Shown piece after piece: positions 25,825 through 39,263 of a stretch of DNA of 64,000 nucleotides (its first letter is position 1; each line of letters begins with the position of its first letter). Under the pieces are notes generated by a model. The model did not search any database. It was not told the DNA's origin and saw nothing but the letters and a program-made list of their open reading frames with translations. The position numbers were made by a program, and so were the translations under genes. Source of the DNA: Prosapia bicincta (lineage: Eukaryota; Arthropoda; Insecta; Hemiptera; Cercopidae). The stretch lies in contig JBAIZL010000376.1 of assembly GCA_036971475.1 (NCBI GenBank), forward strand, positions 8,526,501-8,590,500, read 5' to 3'.

Positions 25825-26110
25825 AGCTATAGAACTAAATCGTACATTGTGGCGACCATTGACCAAGCAGGTTTAGTCAGACCGATATCTAAGTCTACAA
25901 GTCTCGTACAAAAGAGGTCCGTAGATAGTGGTCAAAAGAGGTCTCGTACAAAATTCCGTAGTTAGAAAAAATTACAGTAAGCCACAGTAACTTTATAACT
26001 TGTTTTCTCTTATTAGTCAAGGTAAAGGTTGAATACATAACACACTGTTCTACATTTGTCGTTTGTTAGGCAACATTTTAGTAATTGGTTTAGTATTGTT
26101 GCTTTCATTC
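25825..26110 (-). repeat. Dispersed repeat family A, minus copy
   Basis: The reverse complement carries TTGGTCAATGGTCGCC, GATATCGGTCTGACTAAACC, ACTTGTAGACTTAGATATCG and, further 5', AAAATGTTGCCTAACAAACG. A short local duplication of the AAGAGGTC(T/C)-GTA block occurs near 25,910-25,950. Confidence 0.75.
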
Positions 26111-26372
26111 TTAAACATTTTTATTAGGGTGAGTAATAACAAATATGATAAATATAAATAACTGAAATATATACAACTCCTATATAAAACATATTAAGTA
26201 GTATTATTTTTTTTTTTATGTAAATCTTGGTATGTTGAACACAGATTTCAGTTACTTTCACCTGATATTTTGTGACATGTCATTTAGAAATTAACAAACT
26301 GTTACCTAATTGGACAACTTTTTAATTTTTCAATTTAGGTTAAAACAGACAAATAACAAAAACACACTTATG

Positions 26373-26583
26373 GCGAATTACCAAAGAGTTGCCGCTAAAC
26401 TGACATCTTAAGTAAATGACAGCAGCATATCCGTTCTCAGATGCATCTGAGAAATCGTGCAACTCAACTTTAGGCGAGTGCTCAAGAGTGAAGCCCTGGG
26501 AATTACAATATTTTTAAACAATAAGAGGTATTTTCAAATGATTGCCACTAAATTAGAAGTTCAGAGGATAGGTCATGCTTCAT
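26373..26583 (-). pseudogene. BEL/Pao pol fragment 3 (RNase H start)
   Basis: Minus-strand text with frame changes: HDLSSELL, WQSFENTSYCL, then ELHDFSDASENGYAAVIYLR in the frame containing the hallmark FSDAS box of BEL/Pao RNase H. The fragment is about 200 bp. Its WQSFENTSYCL segment closely parallels WQTFLNTSYCL in fragment 1, so the two come from the same family. It abuts the Penelope-like element at 26,611, suggesting one element disrupted the other. Confidence 0.75.
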
Positions 26584-26610
26584 TAAATGATAAATAAAGC
26601 AATAAAATAC

Positions 26611-27364
26611 ACACAGGATAACCAACAAAATTTAAATGAAGAATTAGATAACATTACAAAAATAGTCATAAAAAATGGTAACAACAAACACCTTATAAAA
26701 ATATATATACAAGAAATTCACAAAAAAACCTAACCTCAACACAAGACTACAACCGGAACACAAAAAACATAAAAATAAAATAATCTACCTAAAATATAAA
26801 TACACCAATAACAAAATAGAAAAAATAACAAATATATACAACAAAGAATACTACACTCCAACATACAAACCAAACAACAAAATAATAAAATATCTTAATA
26901 ACACAAACCACAAAACAAATTCAGAAAAACAACCTATCAGGAATTTATAAAATTACATGTAACAACTATAACGCATTTTACATAGGGAAAAACCAGATCA
27001 TTTAAAATACGATTTGTACGATAAGTACGAAGAACATAATAGAGCATTCACAAACAAAAATTCAAAAGTATCAAATGTTGCAGCACACCTAATATCACAG
27101 AAACATGAAATAACAAATTACGAAAATAACCTAACCATACTTGAAATAAATAATAACCCAATAGAACTAAACTAACTAGAAAAATACCACATTTATAAAA
27201 ACATACACAACAATTTAATGAATCTAAAAACAACATATACAGAAGACATACTATTCAAAAACATAATACACAAGACTGAAGAGGAAACGTATATGACGTC
27301 AACAATTACCAACACGACGGACCGAACATCCGCACCAGAAAAATTAAGAAAAAATAATCAGTGA
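26611..27364 (+). pseudogene. Penelope-like element, C-terminal region with GIY-YIG endonuclease
   Basis: Plus-strand text in two or more frames. It opens with an alpha-helical pre-endonuclease segment (NLNEELDNITKIVIKNGNN, then KYTNNKIEKITNIYNKEYY). A GIY-YIG nuclease start, SGIYKITCNNYNAFYIGK, follows (GIY at 26,940-26,948, YIG at 26,979-26,987). Then come EHNRAFTNKNSKVSNVAAHL and a tail (YHIYKNIHNNLMNLK) to the stop at 27,362-27,364. Penelope-like retroelements encode an RT followed by a GIY-YIG endonuclease, and this is that C-terminal third. The RT is not present upstream, so the copy is 5'-truncated or interrupted. In-frame stops at about 27,000 and 27,173 and frame shifts make it inactive. 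It is very A-rich, unlike the BEL and Jockey remnants. Confidence 0.85.
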
Positions 27365-27589
27365 TTCGATAATGCTCAAGTGACCGAAAGGCGCCTCATC
27401 ACGCAAGGTAAAATCATTGCACTTAATGGTGGATAAAATTACTTACAATAGTAATATATTAACTTCATATATATATTAACATGTTATTTTACGTTATAAT
27501 AAATATATTTATTTTTATTCATTACTCATTGGTCCTGTCAGTAAATTTTCATAAACTACCCACTACCTGTTTCCTGAGTAATTACATTC

Positions 27590-28120
27590 CTTACAACGAT
27601 AAAAAAAAATCAAAGAATTCATGATAAAATAATCACAGTTTCAAGAACCTGGTCAAATAGTTTATCGTCAATAAACAATACTTTAACTTTCAACAAACTA
27701 ATTAAAATTGTATTGAAATTAAATACATTTCGCCAATCCGCTTTACTGACTTTCTTGTAGATTACCTTAGCAGAAGACGACAATAGTACTCAAAGTAATT
27801 GATTTCCTTCAATACGGTCTAATAACTATTACTTACACTTTGAATAGATTAGTAAATATTTACATTACCTTAGCATTTACAATAATACTGTGGTACCTAG
27901 TTTTCTTGCAAATATATAGCGTGTTATATAAAAACGTTCTAGAGTCAAAATGTATAAGTTGTAGGAGTTATATTGAGTGAATAAAGATCAATATCAACTG
28001 CTATGTTTACTTCTTGGGAAACTCTACAATCATACATGTTTACACAACCTCCAGGTCGAATCGTTGCGGTACGTTTATATATCCTAACCAGTTTATCGAT
28101 TCGTATTTTTAGTATCTGTT
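27590..28120 (+). repeat. Dispersed repeat family F, copy 1
   Basis: Collinear with 34,450-35,010. Shared blocks are TTTATCGTCAATAAAC, AACTAATTAAAATT/AATTAATTAAAATT, CTTCCTGTAG/CTTCTGCTTA-type spacing, ACACTTTGAATA/AAACTTTGAATAA, and TTTATAT-ATCCTAACCAGTT/TTTATCTTAACTAGTT. Strong divergence, no coding frame. Confidence 0.55.
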
Positions 28121-28859
28121 TTATTCATGAAATGGAAATCTATGACTCTGAACACAATTTGGTTGGAAAGATCTATTAATATGAACGATTTGACATGTTA
28201 AAAGGATTTTTATATAAAAGGAAACCATTTTTGTATAACGGACCTGGTATAGACATTGATTAAACTTCGAACCTAGATTCTTCATTAGATACTGCAACAT
28301 TATCTCCATTAAGGAAAATCGTACCAGGAATTACGAGGGTTAAATTAGCTTCAGGTAATCAAACGACATTTAAGTGAACGACACAAATTTTGGTGCCATT
28401 TCAGGAGATATTAGATCAATGCACACAATGGTTTAAAGTAATCACGTCCCGTGGTTAGGCTATATTATACAGAACCTTGAACAACCTTCCAAGGTTTTGC
28501 TTTTTGCTGCAGATCTTACAGATACATGTTGATCTGTTTTGTTGATAAAAGACATCTTGCTTAATATTTCTAAGTGTTGAAGGAGGTTTGCTTGTTTACA
28601 AGTTGTAATATTGTTGTTTTATCCAGCGTATTTCTGTAAGAATTAACCACTTTGTGAATATTATTTTTACGTTAAATTATACCCTTGCTACGTCACACCG
28701 GTTACTGTTTTGCTCTACAATTACTTGAATAATAGTTGAATATTTGTTGTGATTTTTACACACTTTCATAGAGCTCTGGCTACGACCTCCAATATATTTT
28801 CTACATGTTTTATAAGCATTCACACTTCAGATATTCCTTAGTGTTTCCAACACCATCAC

Positions 28860-29300
28860 CTAACTATAACAACAGAGTTGACCATAGCAAGTAAGATTGA
28901 ATGTACAAACGATTCACATGTGAAATATGGTTTTCTTTTCTTTTGCATCTATTGGTAATAATGTTATATGTTCATAAGGACAACAAGGGTTGTACATTTA
29001 TTAATGTATAAGACTATCAACGACTTTTTGATGAATAAAATATAAGTCTGCATCTGTAAATTACTAAGAGTCATATCAGTTTTTATTGCTACTAAGCTAT
29101 AAATGTTTAAGAGGCATAACGATTCCATAGATAATCTGGAGCAATAGGCAACTCTGAGACTTTGCTTAGTTTACGACTTCACCGCACCAACATAAATCTA
29201 ATGGAATTGGTAACACTGGGTTTTACAAGTTTGGAGGCGAAGAAGACAAACTGAATTGTTTATTTCGCATATCTCAGATTGGAGCCAATAAAGTAGTTTT
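28860..29300 (+). repeat. Dispersed repeat family D, copy 1
   Basis: The block TCAGTTTACGACTTCACCG-like to CTAATGGAATTGG(T/C)AACACTG, then TTTTACA and AGACAAACT, is shared with 37,566-37,690. An ATATCTCAGAT/ATATCTGAGAT block follows. More GC-rich than its flanks; could be a decayed exon-like part of a mobile element. Family unknown. Confidence 0.65.
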
Positions 29301-29835
29301 TAAACTGGAAATTATTTTACAATTATTTTAATTGCACTTTTAATAGTTATTTTACGTCTACAATGTTTTTTCATACTGAAGTAATTTTTTATGACATAAT
29401 TTTAAATGATTTACATTTATATGTAATGACTAATGTTAATTTACTATTCACTTAAACAATTGTTTATAACTATCCGAACTTTTAAGATCATAAACTAATG
29501 TTTAACTGATTAATATGTTTCACCGAACGTAAAGGACTACAAAATTCAAGAATTTAATTTGCTATTATATTTATAAAATTACGACATTTTATTGTAGGTT
29601 TTAGGCTTTTATGGCTTTTTGTTATTATATGATTTTATTATTATATTACTCTATTGCGTATTTCAAATTTGTGCTAGCAATCCTTCTTTGTCTGTACAAT
29701 TAGAATATAAAATTAAATTTATATGTTATGATATTTTCTGTAATTTAAAAATTTAATAATTTGTATTATTAATCACTTTTACATTAGTTTATGACTATCC
29801 GAACTTTAATCTATTTTGTAAATTTGTAAAAACGT

Positions 29836-29893
29836 ACTGAGTCAGAACGTTTTCGATCTCTCCGCGGCAATCTTCATCAGTGTCGTCAAATTC
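29836..29893 (-). other. Hammerhead-ribozyme-like motif 3
   Basis: Minus strand: CTGATGA (29,874-29,880), A, a GATT...GATC hairpin around CCGCGG, then GAAA (29,851-29,854), AACGTT and C. This places a UUC at the expected cleavage position. Same layout as the motifs at 24.9 and 47.87 kb. Folding and activity untested. Confidence 0.45.
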
Positions 29894-30800
29894 TATTACT
29901 TATGTTCAGCAATACAACTAATTTTTTCCTAGGATTCGTAATAACACAACAGTTCAAATGGTACGACAAAAACTAATCTGGTAATTAGTAGTAATTATAA
30001 GGTACTATTTCTAATAAAAAAAAGGTTCTATTTGTCAATAAAATCTGAAATTCTGTGATTAATATTTTATATCTTAACGTTTGTGTTTTAACAGAAAGCT
30101 AACCAAATATCGCTCGCTCAACCTAACCTACTGAAAAATGTGTTAGGTTTAAAGAACAATAAATACTAAATTCGATTTTAACTAATTTTGGACAGATTCG
30201 TACCACTTAGTCTTTTCTTGGGCAATCAGTCAACTGACTACCATTTACTTCATTTGTCTAAAGTAAGAAATAAGTTGGAAAAATTACTTGTTTTTAATTA
30301 TTTAAAATGAGAGATATGTTGTTGTATCACGTGTTTGCAATGCAACAATGTATACCAGGAATAAATTATATTTCTAATTGCCTTTAATATTTAGTAATTA
30401 TATACTTTTTGCGAATGTATAGTAATCTAAAAATGAGTCAAATGTGTTGTATAAGACTCACTAAGTAAAATTGGGTAGTATTCTATTTTCAGTAAATGTA
30501 CTTAAATATTAGTATATTATGACATTATCTGTTGTATTGTTGTAAGTATATAAATATTGAAACTCATATTATTTTCAAACCCGATAGCTTTAACAGCTTC
30601 ATATCTAAATTCCTAAACACAGTGTAACACGTCATTGTAACAATTAATTTGTCTTGCATCATGATACGTTCGTTGAGAATTTCTCTGAAATTTAATTTTT
30701 TTTACAGTTGTATATAGGCTTACAAGATGTTTAAACCTGGCTGTAAGCTGAACCAATAGGTTGGCTAGTTTACGTCTAGGAGCCAGGTTTAAATTCAATT
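29890..30800 (+). repeat. Long dispersed repeat family E, copy 2
   Basis: Collinear partner of 14,540-15,500. No coding frame seen. Confidence 0.65.
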
Positions 30801-31370
30801 TGATGCCGATTAAAACGAGGTAGGTTTTATCTATGGCGATTGCTGCAGTTATCTCTACATCCTACTTCATTTCATATGAAAAAAATTGCCAATTTAAGTA
30901 ATTCCGTTTCATATATAATTTACGCATTTATTTATAAGTTAATACTTTTTATATATAGTTAAATTTATTTATCAATCGTCTAAGGGGCATATAAATTTTA
31001 AAACTAAATTTAGTTGTAGAACGTTCATAGTGTTTTCCAAAACGTTTTAACTTCAAATGCTTTTTTGCGGCCAAAAAAGAATTTAATTACATTAGCACTC
31101 AACCAAGTACACACCCATCTTTCTGAATCAAGGGCTACATCCCTTCCATTGTTGGAATTTATTCTTATAAAACTTTATTCCTACACTGTTTTTACTTTAG
31201 TACTTTTTAAAATAAAGAGAAAAAATAGATTTAGTAGTAAGTAGGCCATATGTGTTATATATCTGTTATGTAATGACTAAAAAAGTATTTTTTTTTTTTT
31301 TTAAATTATTAAAAAAATCAAAAATTGTAATTATATAATATTAGACTTACTTAAAGTAAATTCTTCTAAG
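30801..31370. other. AT-rich stretch without recognisable gene
   Basis: Nothing recognised apart from a 15-base T run near 31,289-31,303. Confidence 0.5.
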
Positions 31371-31440
31371 TACAGTAGACTCTCATTATAACGGACTAAT
31401 GGTGGCTAAGGACTGTCCGTTTTGCGCAAGAGCGTGTAGA
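31371..31440 (+). mobile_element. Pogo/Tigger-like terminal sequence 1
   Basis: Begins TACAGTAGACTCTCATTATA, followed by ACGGACTAATGG and GGACTGTCCGTT. The CAGTAGAC(C/T)CTC start after a TA dinucleotide resembles Tigger/pogo-type terminal inverted repeats and is shared with 38,123. I could not find the opposite terminus, so this may be a truncated MITE. Confidence 0.5.
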
Positions 31441-32755
31441 GCAGAGTTAATTTAATATTTATGAAATAAAACCTAGAAAATCCTAGAAGGTTAATAAAAT
31501 GAAATAAATGAGTGATTCTCTACAAGTATAAGGTTTAGCTACAGCTAATAAAATCAGTTCACTCTGACTATTGCAAGGAAACTCAATTGTAGCAAACACA
31601 GATTTGTTTACATTTAGTTAGGAAGTCTTTTGATTGACATTGAAAGTTTTTTGTGAGGAAACGCAAGTGTTTTCAAGCCATTATCCTTTGGTTTGCATAC
31701 AAAACATTTTAAAATACTTAATAAATCAGTATTATATTTACTACTGACATCCTTACCCTATTTACAATCATTTATATTGTATTGGAATTTGATAGAGAGA
31801 ATAATGGACCAAGTTATCAGTCCTGAAGGCGTTGCACTGGCCTGTGTAGCACTACAGATTATCATGGCTTTTGATTTTTGTGTTATATCTTATAAACTCT
31901 GTCAGTCGTAAGCGATGACCGTATTTTTAAGGTCTGGTTTAATGACGTTTACTCTAGTTTATTTTCACCATTCATTGGTAGCATTCTTAGAGTTTATTTA
32001 ATGGTCATATTCTTATATATCAAGAGGTTAGTACTAATAGTGTTAAAAAATGCAATAGTTTTTCAAAATTTGCTTTTGTTACTCAATAATCGTCTGGTAC
32101 CAATAGGTTAATCACTAACAATATAATATTATTTATCAATCAATGTTTAAAAAATACTTTATTTACTTAAGAAGTCTATAAATGCTATAATATACTACGA
32201 TAATTTTAATAATGAAGTAATATAATTTAATTCGATTTTTATAGGCAATACGTTTTTCATAGATTAGATAAGAGACAAATGATCTAAAAGTTGTTCGTGA
32301 TTATGAAAAAACGTTAACCTTAAATTTTAGAATAAAGATCTGTGACGGCTACAGGAGGTTCTCTGAGCAACATGTCCCGGTTGATAAGTTACTGGTTATT
32401 TTACTATGAAAAAGAGCAAATCTGTATGACTGGGATGAAAAAAGAGAGATAACAACTTTTCAAACGTCATGAAAAATATTAACTAGCGTTTTTCGTAAAT
32501 TGATATAACATAGTTTTAAAAAAATAATTACAGCAGAAAAAAATATTGCCGAATTTGCTTAAAAGAAGATTAAAGTTATGGGGCATCGATTTCAGTGAAA
32601 ACATCTCTGTTTTAGTGAATAAAGTAGAAAAGATTTTGAGAAATCATCTATCGGCAACATTAAAAAAAAATAAGTTCAGGCTAGTTTAAACACACATATG
32701 AACACAATAAGATATTGATGTTTTTGAGCAAGCTAGTACATCTTTCCTATTGACC
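31441..32755. other. AT-rich stretch without recognisable gene
   Basis: A 72-codon frame at 31,693-31,911 has no recognisable motif. Nothing else seen. Confidence 0.5.
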
Positions 32756-32759
32756 ACTC

Positions 32760-33190
32760 TAATGCTAAAACCATCGCAAGAACTTGTTTATCCAAGCCTG
32801 AGAACCGTATGAATATACAGATACAAGATCAAGCAAACCTCCAAGCCCAAGTAATAAGCCCCAGCCTAGCTTTAGAGCTTAACCATCTAGTGCGGCGACT
32901 ATTGACCAAGCAGGGCTAGTTTGACCGATATTCAAATCTAAAAGTCTCGTAGAGATGAGGTGAGGTCCGTAGTTGGTCTAATCACATCAAGCAACGATCA
33001 CATTTCCTTCCTTTACACGTTCTGATAAAGGTTTAATTAAACTCCTTGAGAAGCAACTTGCAACGAGACAGATCTATAAGGTTTAGATCTAAACCTCTCG
33101 TATTTCCAATGAACACAGTGCCACACTGTTTTAGTCTAGATTTGTCGTTTGCTTAGCAACATTTTAACAATGGGCTCAGTATTGTTGCAT
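32760..33190 (-). repeat. Dispersed repeat family A, minus copy
   Basis: The reverse complement has TTGGTCAATAGTCGCCGCAC, ACTTTTAGATTTGAATATCG and, in its 5' part, AAAATGTTGCTAAGCAAACG. A family B partner was not found beyond it. Confidence 0.75.
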
Positions 33191-34449
33191 AAATGAAGAA
33201 CTTTGTTTCATGCAGAAAATAGTAACTTACATATCTGGATATTTATATAATATTTACATAAGTTGTAGGCCGGCACAAAAAGTTTTACAGAAATGTTTTT
33301 TTTCTTATAATTGAGCTATAATGATAAGGTAAGCACTAAACCATTTTATGTTGGATAAAACATTGAATTTGTTTTAGCTTTAATATTGTGATACCGTGAT
33401 ACCTATATTGAGCTACGGTAATTATAAAATATCCCATGGTTATATATTTAATCTTGAAAGTTTGAGAATGAATCCGTTTTATAACACAAGGCGTACGAAA
33501 ATCAATTTGGAAAATTATAATGGTAATCCAAGAACTAGCCGTGCCCAAAGTTGCTTACCAGGAACAGAACCTGTTACTCACAGGTGATCAGTACCTGAAT
33601 ATTCAACGGAGATGATTTTAAAAGTATATTAGAAATATTTTTAGGTGTTTTGAAGAAAGGATTAGGTGAGTGATGAGAACAAAAGATGTTAGCTAGTGCT
33701 CAATAGTAAAGGGCAACACATCTGTTGCTTGTGTATGGCAAAAAGTGGTTTAGTAAGGGTTTGCAATGTTGAAGTAAACATATCCTGGTATCAAGTGAGA
33801 GTTATAATTTGCCATGCCTAGCCTAACTTTTCTAAATATAAAAAGAAATATTGGTCATTCACCAGGGAACGAGTGCATTTAATCATATAAAACAACTACT
33901 TGGTTCCCAAAGCGGTTCCAAACATGATCAGTGCATAGAAGTAAGTGATTTTATTATGAAAGTAAAGTACACAAAACTAAAGTGCGCGCTTATCACTAGG
34001 CTTAGAAACATCCTAGAAGAATACTCTCTAAGAGCTTTTACCCACTAGAGGCTTTACCCACTAGAGGCCTTACTAGAGTTTTTCCTGTTAAACTTATTTC
34101 AATGCCAAAATAGCCACTCTCTAGCACGAAATTGACAAGAAAACACAAAAACTGCGCACAAAGACGGCGCTCGTCCGTCTCAAAAACCAACATCGGAGCA
34201 AATTTCTTACACCATTACAGAATACTAGTTTAATTGATTTGGTATTCAAAATTTCTAAAAAACAAGACATAAAATAGGCTAACTTTTGAAAATCTGCTGA
34301 TATTACGTGCTTTTCTAAGCGGAGTAAATTTATAAAATTAAATAGCGAAGCATTTATTGATATTGGTTTTTCCTGTTAATGATCTTTCACTAAGCACTCA
34401 ATATACTATTATTTTCCTTTATGTAACTTCAATAACGTTTCCAGGTTAA
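33191..34449. other. No recognisable gene
   Basis: Short frames at 33,396-33,587 and 33,851-34,048 lack motifs. A small local duplication (ACCCACTAGAGGC, twice) occurs at about 34,040-34,070. Confidence 0.5.
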
Positions 34450-35010
34450 TTGAATTAATTAAACCGCTGAAATAAATATCAAAGCTTGTTTGATAAAATG
34501 AAACTCGGTTCCAATATCGTCTTGATCACATGTTTTATCGTCAATAAACTAGGCTTTAGCTTGCAATAAAATTAATTAAAATTTTAGTGAAAATGAGAAA
34601 ATTATGCAAATTAGTTCAATCGACTTTTGAGTTCGTTAGTTCAAAAGTTTACTTCTGCTTAATACTACAATATTACGCAAAGTAAATGACGTCCTCCATT
34701 AGCGTCAAATAATTATTTGTTTCAAACTTTGAATAATTTGTGAAGAGGTTACATCACAACAGGTTTACTATTACAAAAATATTTTTGTTAGTTATTATAT
34801 TTGTAAACATAGCATAATCCAATTTGAAATATAATGTTTTAGTATATTATTTTACCAAATACCATGAGTTAATATAGAACAGACCATATACAACTAAACT
34901 GTTTAAAGTCTTTTAAATTCCTATAATAATAAACTGTTACACATCTTCCAATACGGGTAGCAGTGGTAATTTGGTTTATCTTAACTAGTTGCATTATTTC
35001 CTTTTGTTTA
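34450..35010 (+). repeat. Dispersed repeat family F, copy 2
   Basis: Collinear partner of 27,590-28,120. The copies at 27.6-29.3 kb (F then D) and 34.45-37.75 kb (F then D) keep the same order, so both may be parts of one longer element or an old segmental duplication. Confidence 0.55.
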
Positions 35011-35721
35011 ACACAAACGTATTATTCACGCATTGGTTTAATACATGTTGTAAACTATGAAATACTCATTGGAAAATATTTAATAATGTAGGTAGGGAAA
35101 AACTTGTTTAGTTGAAGATAAGGTTGTTCTTGAACACAAATGTTTTAAGAGCTCTTTGGTCTCTGATTGGACATCAAACAGATTACAATATTGCCATATA
35201 TAAGAAAACTCTACTCAGTCAATTAAAGTTTTAAATATGAGTAAGATCTCTGGACATCAGCAAGGTACATAAACCAGTTCAAGTGATCCAACCCCAATGC
35301 AGGTATTCTTTCAGTTGTACATGTTCTCAGGCTAGCCGGATCTTTGTATAGTAATTTCCTATATTACTGATTACCAACTATTGCAATAAATATAATTTAT
35401 AAATGTATTGAACAATTTATATCCAAATTTCGCAATGTATTTATTATTGTATTTATTCCACCATTCTACTTTATATTCACAAACATAATTTGTATCAAAT
35501 AAACTTGCTCAGTCAAAACACTTGATTCCCAAAATTAAATTTCGATCAATATGAGAATGATTTCTCACATCTATTCACAGTCAAACACTCGTCAATCTTT
35601 AATTTCTCATTTAAAAATACTGAATATCTTATCCCTTTTAATTTTTAAAATCAGCTAACCTAAATTGAATACTCTACCATTCCCAAATATTTTAATTATC
35701 CGTTAAAATTGTTACATTCTT

Positions 35722-37259
<1,538 letters not shown>

Positions 37260-37750
37260 TGAAACTTCGTGTAACTGTGCAAAGATGTTTACTTGTGAAA
37301 TTCGAATGTTTTCATTATATATCCTTTATTGAAATTATCTAATTGTTTCTTTTACAGGTAATGATATTATAATAAAATATTTGTTAGAATAATATAGACC
37401 ATACTTTCTATGAGTGTTTGTGACAAACCAAATACTTTTCTATGTGTTACTAAATTATATTACAGGTTCGCATTTGTAAATTAACAATACGTCATAATGG
37501 TTTTTAATGCTACAAATTTACAGAGACATAAAACTGTCCTCGAATTATATCTGTAACTATAAACAACTCGGAGACGAGGCTCAGTTTACGACTTCACCGT
37601 GCCAACATAATCTAATGGAATTGGCAACACTGTGTTTTACAGGGTTGCAAGAGAACAAGACAAACTTAATTGTACGTTTGGTATATCTGAGATCTTACTC
37701 AATTATGTTACTTCAGATGATGATGCCATAAAGGTTTTACTAGTTGAAGT
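37260..37750 (+). repeat. Dispersed repeat family D, copy 2
   Basis: Partner of 28,860-29,300. The 74-codon frame at 37,507-37,731 passes through it but is not conserved in copy 1, so I do not call a gene. Confidence 0.65.
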
Positions 37751-38010
37751 TCATTACTTAAAAGAGGATAGAGTTCTTTTTAATTTAGAACCTCATCGTT
37801 AGTATTTCTCGTGAATTTCTATAACGTAAGGAAATTTGCTAAGCATTTTATGTAGCTTACAATTATTCTGTTTCCATTGAATCTATTTTCATTGTATACA
37901 AATTAGAGATGTATAGTTTATTGGCAGCATCTACCACTATTTTGTTTATGCACCGAGGAAATATGAAACTCATAGTTTATGTACTTTATTTACATAGTTT
38001 CCTATGTCGT

Positions 38011-38071
38011 TATATATATATATATATATATATATATGTTTGTGTGTGTGTGTGTGTGTGTGTGGGTGTGG

Positions 38072-38106
<35 letters not shown>

Positions 38107-38123
38107 TGTGTGTGTGTGTGTGT
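38011..38123. repeat. (TA)n-(TG)n compound microsatellite
   Basis: About 26 bp TA then about 86 bp TG with GGG interruptions. Its TG run ends directly against the TACAGTAGACC terminus at 38,123. Confidence 0.96.
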
Positions 38124-38175
38124 ACAGTAGACCCTCGGTATTCACGAGTTCCGTATTATCCAAAAACGCAATTAC
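38123..38175 (+). mobile_element. Pogo/Tigger-like terminal sequence 2
   Basis: TACAGTAGACCCTCGGTATT, then CACGAG, TTCCGTATTATCC. It shares its first 14 bases, bar one C/T difference, with 31,371. The spelling is typical of Tigger/pogo-type termini. No opposite terminus found; the interior downstream is AT-rich and non-coding. Confidence 0.5.
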
Positions 38176-38607
38176 GTTTTACTTATCATATTTTCGTAAG
38201 AGCTTCGGCACAATGTTGGGTCTGGATAATATTAAAGGGTTTAGGAGTAAAATTATACTTTATAAACAATAAACCACTACTTTCTGAGATTCGCAATTTG
38301 TTTAGCCTTATACGACAAATGTTCACAGCTATGATTAGTTAAATGTACATTAAATTAATAGTTGTATTTGAAGGAGATATTTAAAAAATAATAAAAAAAT
38401 ATCATGTGGGAAAATTAACCATCGTGTGAATCAGGAACGTATGGACAAGTAAACAGAAAGTACTCTTGGCCTATTATAAATATATATTTATAATTTTGTA
38501 TCACTGGGATTACTTGTTTAAAAACAATAATATAGGACACATCGTATTATAAACTTATAAATGAAGTAGATGGGTTCTCTAGATATGACCAAGTATATTG
38601 TACTATA

Positions 38608-38610
<3 letters not shown>

Positions 38611-38641
<31 letters not shown>

Positions 38642-38748
38642 TATAATAATATAAATATAAAATATATATACATATACGCATATATTTTATATATATTTAC
38701 AATATAATATGATATTCTATTTGTGATTATCATATTATATTTTAAATA

Positions 38749-38781
<33 letters not shown>
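38611..38781. repeat. Two (TA)n microsatellites
   Basis: TA runs at about 38,611-38,638 and 38,752-38,782 flank a degenerate AT-only stretch. Confidence 0.93.
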
Positions 38782-38786
<5 letters not shown>

Positions 38787-39110
38787 GCTATCAATATGGC
38801 AGCATTTCATTTTGAAACCATATGGCAGCCACTTGAAAGAGTGAAGTATATATGTTTTTCGTCGTGTATAATTTATTTCTAAGAAGCATGATACTACTCC
38901 ACGAGCTTTAATTTCATAAAATCATAAAAATACAATTCGAATGAAGTACTATCAATACGGCAGCATTTCATTTATGCATATAGCAGCCAGTGTATATTCC
39001 CGTTCAATCCAATAACTATATCGCAGCCAGTGAGTATATTGTTTCCAACCCAATAACAATACGAGAATCAACAGTGTTGCCACTATGGCGAAACTATCTG
39101 ACTTGTCACA
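38782..39110 (+). repeat. Short repeated 'TATGGCAGC' patch
   Basis: TATCAATATGGCAGCATTTC near 38,790 recurs as TATCAATACGGCAGCATTTC near 38,950. Each is followed by a CATATGGCAGCCA/CATATAGCAGCCAGT block, and a third weaker ATATCGCAGCCAGTGAGTAT lies near 39,019. This suggests an old tandem duplication with a period of about 160 bp. No coding potential. Confidence 0.5.
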
Positions 39111-39263
39111 TGTTTAGACTATATGACACTGCGTGTGTGTAATCTCGACAAAAACATAAACATTAGAATATCCCTTTTGCCTTCAGCAGACCATTTCTCT
39201 ATTCAACTCAATTAGGTACTGGTTATAGGTTGTCACAAATCGTGTACAACTAACAAAAGCTTA

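Noticed and set aside
37507..37731. Small protein-coding gene
   Set aside because: The homologous segment at about 29.15-29.28 kb lacks this frame; repeat family D explains it.
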